Origin: Xanthostigma xanthostigma
Lineage: Eukaryota > Arthropoda > Insecta > Raphidioptera > Raphidiidae
Length of the DNA: 64,000 nt
Assembly: GCA_963575645.1 (NCBI GenBank)
Contig: OY754465.1
Coordinates: forward strand, 28,779,501 to 28,843,500
Direction of reading: 5' to 3'
The position numbers and the translations under genes were made by a program. Below the pieces are notes generated by a model, which was not told the origin of the DNA, made no database searches, and saw only the letters and a program-made list of their open reading frames with translations. Below, in pieces: positions 55,345 to 64,000 of this stretch. Within the stretch, counting starts at the first letter, position 1. Each line of letters opens with the position of its first letter.

Positions 55345-58300
55345 AGTCCAGTGAATAAAAAAGTTGTAGAGTGCGTGAGCAGGTCCCTAAGCGATTTCTT
55401 CAGAAACTTGTTCAGGGTCCTTAGGGAGTAAACATACCAAAAGTCCTGACGTTTAGGAGGTGAGCCGGAGGGAGGGGAGCACCAAGAAGGTACCATTTTT
55501 GTGTTTTCAGATTAGGACTCAAAAACGGTACGTCGCATGGGAAACATTCTTATGTCAAATTAAAGCTCATAAAATTTTATACAGCTTTTGTTCTATACAC
55601 TTTTTTCAAATACTCAACCGTTCTTGAGCTACGCGCTCCAGAAAAGTAAAGTTTTCGAAAAAAAACTTGTACCGCATATTTTTCATCAAACATTCCTTCA
55701 TGTCGTCTAAACTATTCATCTGAAAAAGAAATTTATTAAGATGGAATTGTAGAGAATTTAATTACCTTCAAGAATATATATACGTTAATATATTAAGTGG
55801 GTTGCATCGCAGCTGGGACCTACTTATGCATTTGGGAAGAAAGACAAACAAACAAATATCAAAATTGACAGAGCTTAATGGGTGAACATTTATTGTTGAT
55901 TGATGGGCCTATTTAACGAATATAGAGGGAATATATCCACCCAAAGATTCCGGCAACGTTGATATGTTAGAAAAGAAATGAAAACAACCACTACAAAGTA
56001 TAAAACAAAGTCGCTATCTGCCTCTGCCTGTTTCTCCGCTCACTTCTTCTAAACCAGGTTCCGGATTTTGAAACGGTTTTCACTGACAGAAAGAGCGATA
56101 ACCGAGGAAGGTTTGTCTATACAATTTGTAAACTTTTTTTTCAAAATTGTTGATCAACGACGGTGTTTTGTCAAAGACTACACAATAAAAACAAGGTCGC
56201 CGTCTGCATATGTATTTTTCTGCGCTTACTTCTTCTAAACCACGTTCCGGATTTTGAAACGGTTTTCACTAGTAGAAAGAGCGAACGTTTGTGTATATAT
56301 TTTGTAAATATTTTTTGCAAAATTGCTGAACTGTGACGGTGTTTTGTCAAAGACCACATAGTAAAAAACAGAGTCGCTCTCTGCATATGTCTTTTTTTTA
56401 CGCTTACTTCTTCTAAACCGCGTTCCGGATTTTAAAACGGGTTTAACCAATGGAAAGAGCAATAAACAAGGAAAGTTTGTGTATATAATTTGTAAATATT
56501 TTTTACAATATTGCTGAACTACGACGGTGTTTTTTCAAAGACTACATATTAGAAAATAGAGTCGCTGTCTGCATCTGTCTTTTTCTCCGCTTACTTCTTC
56601 TAAACCACGTTCCGGATTTTGAAACGGTTTTCACTAATAGAAAGAGCGATAAACGAGGAACGTTTGTGAACAAATCTGATAAGCCCACCGTTAGTTTTAA
56701 GAGATCGTATTCTGATTACAACATAGATTATTTTTGTTTTCTGTTAAAATCAGAACTATGGGACGAAATTTTAGCAGCTACTGACATTAATGTAAGTTTT
56801 AATATATTTTTTAACACGTTTATGTTCTATTTTAACTCTGCGTTTCCTACTAAAGCTTTTAAGGCGCAAAGAAAAAAACCTCGGTGGATTTCCGACATTG
56901 TAATATACCATAAAGAACAATTAATGTTGTTATTTAATTTATATAAATCTGACAATAGTTATAAAGACGCTTATCTGTCATATAAAAACTTTTACAATCA
57001 TCTATTATGTGACTCTAAACAGCATGATTTTATTGACAAAATTAATAATGGCAAGAACAAAACTAAAGCTTTATGGAACGCTATTAATTCAGAATTCAAT
57101 TTTAAATCCAGATTCTTGAACACATTGACTCTAAATGTTGATGGTACTGAAACAGATAAACCGGATGTAGTGAGTAATCTGTTCAACAATTATTTCGTTG
57201 ACTCTATAAAAAATATATCAGGGGCAGCCAACTTAATGAATAATAACATTAACATTACTAGTAATAATAATAATAATAATACAAATGAGGTCTTGGGCAC
57301 TGTGTTCCTTTCACCAATAACTGAACATGAATTACATCTGATAATCTCTAAAATAAAAATCTCCAACTCTTGTGGAACAGATGAAATTAGCAGTATGTTA
57401 TTGAAAAAAACATATTATTTAATTATGCCGCCTTTACTTTATCTAATTAATTTGTCCTTTTCTAGTGGTAAATTCCCTGATATCTTAAAAGAATCTAAAG
57501 TTACTCCTCTGTTTAAAAATGGTGATAAATCAATGATTTCTAATTACAGACCTGTTTCAGTACTGTCAACATTTTCTAAAATTTTAGAATATTCTTTTTT
57601 ATATAGAATCCAATCATTTTTAGATAAGAACAACATTATTAATAAATCACAGCGTGGTTTTTGTCAGTCTAAATCAACAGAAACGGCAACATATCAATTC
57701 ATAAACTTAGTATCTAAAAATCTGAACGAAAAAAAGTATGTATCAGCAATTTTTTGCGATTTTTCAAAGGCCTTCGATCTTGTTGATCAGGCGTTACTTC
57801 TCTCTAAATTAGAACTGATAGGTTTTCGTGGGAACAGTCTATCCTGGATTGCAACATTCTTGAAAAACAGATCTCAGCGGGTGCTCGTTAATGGTGAATT
57901 TTCAGACTCTCGTCAAATTAATACTGGAGTTCCTCAAGGGTCCGTGTTAGGTCCGATATTATTTCTCTTATATATAAATGATCTACCTCAGAATATTAAA
58001 TCTGCTTCGGAAATAATAATATATGCTGATGACACCAATATCATAACTGCAGCATCTAGTATCGAACAACTCAAAATAAAAACAGCTTTAGCATTAAGTG
58101 AAATAAGAGAATGGTGTCTATTTAACAAACTTGTGCTTAATGAAAATAAAACTAAATTAATGTTTTTCAGGAATGTTCAGTCCAGGATAGACTATAACAT
58201 AGATATTGTAGTCAATAATATAAAAATAAAAGAGACTGAGGTGAGTAAATTTCTGGGCATATTTTTACAAAACAATTTAAAATGGGATCAGCACATCTGT

Positions 58301-60185
58301 AATTTATGTAAAAGCTTGTCAAAGTTTGTGTACGTGATGAAAAGGGCCAATGTTTTAGCGAATCCAGACATAGTAAAAACAATTTATTATGGCCATGTCT
58401 ATCCTGTGTTAAGGTATGGTATTGCAGCCTGGGGTCATAATGCCTCTTTTGTGAGTGTTTTCATCAAGCAAAAGAGTATAGTACGCGCAATGTTCAAACT
58501 GAAAAGAAACCAATCTTGTAGGGCTATTTTTCTCGAAAAAAAAATCATGACAGTTCCATGCATTTATATTATCTTTTGCTTGTTGCTTTACGCTCACAAA
58601 AATATGGCAAACTATGCCTTGGCAGAGGATGGACATGGTCATAATACTCGAAGAAAAAAATCAATTAAAATTCCCCTAGCGACGAAAGACGTTTTTAAGT
58701 ATTGCCCAGAAAATTACGCAGCCTATGTATACAATAGACTACCTGAAAGGTGTAAAAATAATACATATTCCATTTTTAAAAGGAATGTAAAAACATTTTT
58801 ATTAGAACGGGTCTTTTACAGCGTAGATGAATTTTTATGTTGCCAATAATTTTATTCTGTAATATTTTATATCGTGTAATTTATACGTTGTAATTTATAA
58901 TGTTTAATATTTTGTTGACGTGTCAAACAGATTTTGTATATCTCGACTGACAAAATATATATCTATTCTATTCTATTCTATATAATTTGTAAATATTTTT
59001 TGCAAAACGGCATCCTCATTCAACATGATTTTCGTCTACTGCATTTGATAATCCGTTTTAAAGTGTGGCAACACATATTATTATACCGTCGTAGTTCAGC
59101 AATTTTGAAAAAAATATTTACAAATAATATACACAAAACTTCCTCGTTTATCGTTCTTTCCATTAGTAAAAACCGTTTCAAAATCCGGAACGTGGCTTAG
59201 AAGAAATAAGCGTAAAAAAAGACATGCAGATGGCGACTCTGTTTTTTACTATGTGGTCTTTGACAAAACACCGTCGCAGTTCAGCAATTTTGCAAAAAAT
59301 ATTTACAAATTATATACATAAACGTTCCTCAATTATCGCTCTTTCTACTAGTGAAAACCGTTTCAAAATCCGGAACGTGGTTTAGAAGAAGTAAGCGGAG
59401 AAAAAGACAGATACAGACAGAGACTCTATTTTTTAATATGTAGTCTTTGACAAAACACCGTCGTAGTTCAGCAATCTTGTAAAAAATATTTACAAATTTT
59501 ATACACAAACGTGCCTCGTTTATCGCTCTTTCCATCAATGAAAACCGTTTCAAAATCCGGAACCTGGTTTAGAAGAAGTGAGCGGAGAAACAGGCAGAGG
59601 CAGACAGCGACTTTGTTTTATACTTTTTTGTGGTTGTTTTCATTTCTTTTCTAACATATCAACGTTGCCGGAATCTTTGGGTGGATATATTCCCTCTATA
59701 TGCGTTAAATAGGCCCATCAATTAACAATAAATGTTCACCCATTAAGCTCTGTCAATTTTGATATTCGTTTGTTTGTCTTTTAATGTAGGTTTTGGCATA
59801 AGTAGGTCCCAGCTGACGACATGAAGGAACGTTTGATGAAAAATATGCGGTAAAAGTTTTTGTCGAAAACTTTCACTTTTCTAGGGCGCGTAGCTCAAGA
59901 ACGGTTGAGTATTTGAAAAAAGTGTATAGAACAAAATCTGTATAAAATTTTCTGAGCTTTAATTTGACATCAGAATTTTTCCCATGCGACGTACCGTTTT
60001 TGAGTCCTAAAGCCCAAAAGTGGTACCTTCTTGATGCTCCCCTCCCTCCGGCTCACCTCCTAAGCGTCAGGACTTTTGGTATGTTTACTCCCTAATCACC
60101 CTGAACGAGTTTCTGAAGAAATCGCTTAGGGGCCTGCTCACGCACTCTACACCCCTTTTTGAGCTATTCATTGATTGGACTATTA
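55345..60185. mobile_element. Foldback element with tandem-repeat arms, split by a LINE
   Basis: The outer ends pair GAGTGCGTGAGCAGGTCCC with GGGGCCTGCTCACGCACTC. The left arm is about 55345-56666 and the right arm about 58980-60185. The inner part of each arm is built of direct repeats of about 185 bp, each holding CGTTCCGGATTTTGAAACGG, GGTGTTTTGTCAAAGAC and CTTACTTCTTCTAAACCACG (56050-56660; inverted at 59090-59590). This tandem-arm layout is that of the classic FB elements of Drosophila. The LINE at 56667-58979 sits in the innermost left repeat. Confidence 0.9.
56666..58849 (+). CDS. LINE reverse transcriptase, 5'-truncated but open (LINE-2)
   Basis: 727 codons are open. Residue 1 is not a real start: LINE sequence begins at about 56669 straight after foldback sequence. 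The endonuclease is missing. Reverse transcriptase motifs are all present: NYRPVSVLSTFSKILEYSFL at about 293, FCDFSKAFDLVDQALL near 363, NTGVPQGSVLGPILFLLYIN near 419, and IIYADDTNII with YADD at 453-456. The C-terminus HNTRRKKSIKIPLATKDVFK, YNRLPERCKN and FYSVDEFLCCQ is typical of Jockey/CR1-group LINEs. The 3' UTR ends in (TTCTA)n at 58963-58979. Confidence 0.9.
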   Translation: MNKSDKPTVSFKRSYSDYNIDYFCFLLKSELWDEILAATDINVSFNIFFNTFMFYFNSAFPTKAFKAQRKKPRWISDIVIYHKEQLMLLFNLYKSDNSYKDAYLSYKNFYNHLLCDSKQHDFIDKINNGKNKTKALWNAINSEFNFKSRFLNTLTLNVDGTETDKPDVVSNLFNNYFVDSIKNISGAANLMNNNINITSNNNNNNTNEVLGTVFLSPITEHELHLIISKIKISNSCGTDEISSMLLKKTYYLIMPPLLYLINLSFSSGKFPDILKESKVTPLFKNGDKSMISNYRPVSVLSTFSKILEYSFLYRIQSFLDKNNIINKSQRGFCQSKSTETATYQFINLVSKNLNEKKYVSAIFCDFSKAFDLVDQALLLSKLELIGFRGNSLSWIATFLKNRSQRVLVNGEFSDSRQINTGVPQGSVLGPILFLLYINDLPQNIKSASEIIIYADDTNIITAASSIEQLKIKTALALSEIREWCLFNKLVLNENKTKLMFFRNVQSRIDYNIDIVVNNIKIKETEVSKFLGIFLQNNLKWDQHICNLCKSLSKFVYVMKRANVLANPDIVKTIYYGHVYPVLRYGIAAWGHNASFVSVFIKQKSIVRAMFKLKRNQSCRAIFLEKKIMTVPCIYIIFCLLLYAHKNMANYALAEDGHGHNTRRKKSIKIPLATKDVFKYCPENYAAYVYNRLPERCKNNTYSIFKRNVKTFLLERVFYSVDEFLCCQ

Positions 60186-60312
60186 AGCTAGTTTATCTTA
60201 CCTTATTATTGAAATTCATTTGTCTAACTTAAATTTTTTGTGTTAAAATGATGAAATGTATTAAATGCCATCTTCCAGTTTGGAACGAATGATACGAAGA
60301 AATATTAAAAAC

Positions 60313-62790
60313 ATTTGGTGTTTATATATTTATATAAAGGTGTCCAATTAATGAACTTTGGCTAACATGGGTAACTTTGTTTAGTGGAGACAGAAAGTCG
60401 GTTAAATGGGCAAAGTAGTGCAAAAAACTGTGCTCGTTAACCTCCCGTCGAAAAGACAATTGAATTTTGACACCCTATTAATTTATTTAGAAAATATAGA
60501 AAATTAGCTTTTTTGAAAACCGGTCATAACTTTTTTATTTATGAAGATATCTGAAAATTTCTTAAATCATTTTTTGATAACTTTTTAAGGTCTTTTCAGT
60601 GACGTGAATATATTTTTTTTATATCTACTACATAATGAGATATTGACATAAACTTTGGTTTTTCTTATAGACACCATTTTGGATTTTTAAATATTCGAAT
60701 TTCGCTTATTTGTCTGTTTAATTTGATATATTATATTCTATATCTAAACGAAAACAAATTTGCAAAACTGTTCAAAATAGCTTTTTGACGTTATCCACAC
60801 TGATCAGTGTGCCGTGTAAAACAAAATTTGTTGAAACAAATGAATACCGACAGTTTAACAATCTGTCAAGCGATCGCTGCGGTTTTATTAGCTAGTTTTA
60901 TTTAATTTACACTCTAAAACGACTAAGCATTTTCAAATTTGGAAAAATACTATATTATGTGTTGCGCACACATTATAACATACATAATAAAAATACCACG
61001 TTGGATCAACCTGAATACTTGAACCTTTATCCTGAAAGGCGACAGCCTACTTCTAAATCTTTTAGGAAGTTAAATAGAAATTTAAAATTATACGGGTCAT
61101 TTTCAAAGAAAAGAGGCAATATTAGAACATCGTGAAGAAGAACAAGAAGAATTAGTTTTAGCAAGCGTTGAAATTGATGGTGAGAAGTCAACCAGGTGTT
61201 CAGTTTGAGCCAACGTGGTATTTTTATTATGTATAATGTGTGTGCAAAACATATCCTATTTTTCCAAATTTGTAAATGCTTAGCCATTTTAGAGTGTAAA
61301 TAAATAAAACAAACTAGGTAGTAAAACCGCAGCGATTGCTTGATAGTTTTAAACTGTCGGTATTCATTTGTTTCAACAAATTTTGTTTTACACGGCACAC
61401 TCTGATCATTATAGATAACGTCAAAAAGCAATTGTGAACAGTTTGGCAACTTTATTTTTCTTTTAGATATGGGATATAATATATCAAATTAATCAGAAAA
61501 ATAAACAGAATTCAAATATCTAAAAATCCAAAATGACGTCCATAAGAAAAACTAAAGTTCATGTCAATATCTCATTATGTAATGGATATAAAAAATTATA
61601 CCTTCGTCACTGAAAAGACCTTAAAAAGTTATTAAAAAATGATTGATAAAATTTTCAGATATCTTCATAAATAAAAAAGGTATGGCCAGTTTTCAAAAAT
61701 GTCAATTTTCACTATTTTCTAAATAAGTTCATAAGGGTGTCAAAATTCAATTGTTTTTTCGACGGGACGTTAAGGGGCACCACTAGTGTGAAATATTGAA
61801 AAATCGTTCAGTTTTCCGATAGTCTATACCTTTAAAAATAACATACTAAAATTGCAAGTGCATATCTCAAATAGTTTTTAAGTTACAGCCATCTGAAGAG
61901 CAGCCGTTCAAAGTTGTGTGAAAACCAAGATTCTTCACTCGTTTGTTTAAAAGATTCGTAATTTTTGCGTTTATGTATATGACTCTCCAATCTATTGCCG
62001 TAATCTAAACACTTTTATTTTCTGAGAAGAGGGAGGTTCGTTGTATGGTCCTGGATAGCAGATTAGCAGTAGGTGTGCTATTTCTTAATTTATTTATAAC
62101 CATGAAATCAGTAACTTAAACTTTAAACGCGTTATTCTCGAAACTATATTTTTCAAATTTGCTGCAGTTATAACTCGAAGACAAATCGTCCGATCGATTT
62201 AATTCTTGTTACAGCTTCTTTTATAAAGGTATGTTTCTCCATACCATGAACGTCCAGTTTTAATATCGTATAAAAAATGTAATTTTGGCAGGCCAAAAAA
62301 AAAATCAAATTTTCGCTCGAAATTTGACTTTTTTTAAAAACTCCACCATTTTGTTAAATTTCATTTTTTTTCGATCGAGGGTCATGGTACGGACAACACT
62401 TTGAAGTTTATTAAACTTTTTGTTTTTTTTTTTTTTACTTTGTGAAGGTCGCTATCACTGCAGCAGTGGGGCGACTTTTTTTTGGAGCTTTGAAGGATTG
62501 CGGATAACTTCCTAAATTTTCAATTTTTTCGTCCAAAAAAACATTTCATGCAGTAGTTTTCTTTAAAAAAGTTTCCAGAAATCACCTTTTTTTCAAACCT
62601 ATCACACTAGTGGTCCCCCTTAATGAGCACAACTTTCTGCCTACTTTGCCCATTTAACCGACTTTCTATTAGCCCAAGAGCCCGTAACACTAAAATCCTA
62701 TGGATCTCCGAATAGGCCAGTTACCCATGTTAGCCAACGTTAATTTGGACACCTGTATGTAAATACCTATATAAATAAACACCAAGTGTA
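60313..62790. mobile_element. Foldback element with a piggyBac-like insertion
   Basis: The outer ends pair GGTGTCCAA...GGCTAACATGGGTAAC (60340) with GTTACCCATGTTAGCC...TTGGACACC (62720). The arms run to about 60950 and from about 61190; the centre is about 240 bp. CAATATCTCATTATGTA recurs in both. The right arm contains an 846-bp element at 61774-62619 not found in the left arm. Confidence 0.9.
61774..62619. mobile_element. piggyBac-like MITE with TTAA duplication
   Basis: The ends are GGGGCACCACTAGTGTGA and, inverted, GGGGGACCACTAGTGTGA. TTAA flanks both sides (61770-61773 and 62620-62623). The left foldback arm has the single empty site CTCGTTAACC. The interior has no transposase ORF, so it needs a helper. 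A homopolymer T run lies near 62430. Confidence 0.9.
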
Positions 62791-62825
62791 ATAATATGGA
62801 GAACTGCAAAAAAATTCTGTTTTCA

Positions 62826-62897
62826 AGCCGGTCGGGATTCGAACCGGCGAACTTTATTGTACTAAGCCGTCGTCTTATCGATTAGTCTATGGACTCC
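62826..62897 (-). repeat. tRNA-like (SINE head) sequence
   Basis: The minus strand has TAGACTAATCGATAAGACG, resembling the D arm of an arginine tRNA, and the perfect B box GGTTCGAATCC, 40 bp apart. The acceptor stem does not pair (GGAGTCC against CGGCTT), so this is a tRNA-derived element and not a working tRNA gene. Confidence 0.5.
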
Positions 62898-63052
62898 TAT
62901 GTATAGCTAGCTATTTTTATGGTATAACTGTCCCACTAATGTATTTTGTACAATTATAATTTATAACTTACAGGTGTAGCCATCGTTCGCACCATTGTTA
63001 AGAAACACCCATTGTTACATTGCATATTAGAAAAATTTATTTCTCAAACATT

Positions 63053-63124
63053 GTCACCATCGGGATACGAACCCCGAATCTTTCCACTATCGCGGCGGAC
63101 TGAGTTACATTACTCCACAGTGAC
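63053..63124 (-). other. tRNA-like sequence (left arm)
   Basis: The minus strand folds as a tRNA: acceptor GTCACTG/TGGTGAC (7 pairs with two G-U), D arm GAGT/ACTC, anticodon arm TCCGC/GTGGA with loop CGCGATA, and T arm TCGGG/CCCGA. The B box is GGTTCGTATCC. Position 33 is not U and the T loop has 8 bases, so it is probably not a functional tRNA. Confidence 0.45.
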
Positions 63125-63647
63125 ACAACAAGATCAATTCATCATTCCAATATATAGCAATTGTAACTGTTTATTTCACATCATGCGAGAGCTAATTTAA
63201 TCTTAGATAACGCTAGATATGAACCTTCACAGAAGTGAGAGTTATAGGTGAATCAAAGATGAAATATGTTTCATTTATTATCAGTCTTAAATCACAGATT
63301 TTATTTCTGTTTTGTTTAAGACATCTAATGTTGAAACTTATGGCTGAAAACTTTTTCTAAATATTTATATGTGAATTTTAATACGATATAGGATAAATAT
63401 AGAATAAATATTTAGAAAAAGTTTTCAGCCATAAGTTTCAACATTAGATGTCTTAAACAAAACAGAAATAAAATCTGTGATTTAAGACTGATAATAAATG
63501 AAACATATTTCATCTTTGATTCACCTATAACTCTCACTTCTGTGAAGGTTCATATCTAGCGTTATCTAAGATTAAATTAGCTCTCGCATGATGTGAAATA
63601 AACAGTTACAATTGCTATATATTGGAATGATGAATTGATCTTGTTGT

Positions 63648-63719
63648 GTCACTGTGGAGTAATGTAACTCAGTCCGCCGCGATAGTGGAAAGATTCGGGG
63701 TTCGTATCCCGATGGTGAC
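63648..63719 (+). other. tRNA-like sequence (right arm)
   Basis: This is the mirror copy of 63053-63124, identical over its 72 bases as far as I can compare by eye, now on the plus strand. Confidence 0.45.
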
Positions 63720-63840
63720 AATGTTTGAGAAATAAATTTTTCTAATAAAAAAAAATTTTTCTAATATGCAATGTAACAATGGGTGTTTCTTAACAATGGT
63801 GCGAACGATGGCTACACCTGTAAGTTATTTGTTATAGTTA

Positions 63841-64000
63841 TACGTCCTATATCGTATTAAAATTCACATATAAATATTTAGAAAAAGTTTTCAGCCATAA
63901 GTTTCAACATTAGATGTCTTAAACAAAACAGAAATAAAATCTGTGATTTAAGACTGATAATAAATGAAACATATTTCATCTTTGATTCACCTATAACTCT
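63841..64000 (+). repeat. Direct repeat of the foldback arm, cut by the window end
   Basis: CCTATATCGTATTAAAATTC then AATATTTAGAAAAAGTTTTC and onward repeats the sequence from 63404 in direct orientation, as if a further copy or a tandem dimer begins here. It runs off the window. Confidence 0.75.

Larger units (their letters stand above)
62950..63840. mobile_element. Foldback element with tRNA-like sequences in both arms
   Basis: The arms are about 62955-63392 and 63403-63835. TTACAGGTGTAGCCATCG mirrors CGATGGCTACACCTGTAA. The arms are almost identical; the right has a short duplication, AATTTTTCTAATAAAAAAAA, near 63740. The loop is about 10 bp. Confidence 0.9.

Noticed and set aside
56666-56668. 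Start codon for the LINE-2 ORF
   Set aside because: The codon is GTG and belongs to the foldback; the LINE is 5'-truncated here.
63053-63719. Functional tRNA genes
   Set aside because: Position 33 is not U, the T loop has an extra base, and both copies are embedded in a palindrome; treated as tRNA-like.
49609-64000. Further GABA transaminase exons
   Set aside because: I searched by eye for the next conserved block and found none outside the repeats; the intron probably continues past the window.

Overview
The window is an AT-rich stretch of animal nuclear DNA, almost certainly insect. It carries parts of two host metabolic genes on the plus strand, with canonical GT-AG introns of 5-15 kb, set in a very dense and nested field of transposable elements. 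I could not fix the species. The protein similarities I recognise and the repeat types (Penelope-like elements, LINEs with short microsatellite tails, Tc1/mariner, hAT, piggyBac and PIF/Harbinger derivatives, foldback elements) fit an insect; a hemipteroid is only a guess.

Host genes. The first gene is glycogen phosphorylase. Two 3' exons are present: 540-1515, with the catalytic core and the pyridoxal-phosphate lysine, and 16991-17143, with the C-terminus and stop. A 15.5 kb intron made almost wholly of repeats separates them. The second gene is mitochondrial 4-aminobutyrate aminotransferase (GABA transaminase). Its start codon exon is 35542-35602, exon 2 is 41035-41156 and exon 3 is 49441-49608. 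The rest lies beyond the right edge, so the last intron exceeds 14 kb. The 18.4 kb between the genes shows no other host gene.

Repeat layout. 1-17 kb (phosphorylase introns): hairpins; a broken Penelope-like element split by a foldback; a 3.3 kb foldback at 8087-11402 that itself contains another hairpin-tailed element; further foldbacks at 12.3-14.25 kb and 15.3-16.7 kb. 17-35 kb (intergenic): a hairpin-tailed repeat at 19.2-19.8 kb; a truncated LINE at 20.7-24.4 kb with a foldback in its 3' UTR; two hAT-like MITEs; a decayed LINE at 25.0-30.7 kb split by a hairpin-tailed element with a satellite-like array and by a second foldback. 35-49 kb (GABA-T introns 1-2): a foldback holding a hAT-like MITE, a Penelope C-terminal remnant, three mariner-like transposase copies (one nearly intact, DD41D) and a PIF/Harbinger-like derivative. 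49.6-64 kb (GABA-T intron 3): four large foldbacks, one split by an apparently complete two-ORF LINE (49.85-53.6 kb), one by a 5'-truncated LINE with intact reverse transcriptase (56.67-58.98 kb), one by a piggyBac-like MITE with TTAA duplications, and one whose arms carry tRNA-like sequences.

The central observation is the abundance and nesting of long palindromes. In several cases the second arm, or a sister copy in this window, serves as the empty site for a younger insertion, so insertion order and target duplications can be read directly. The most unusual point is a roughly 60-bp core shared by two otherwise different hairpin-tailed families.
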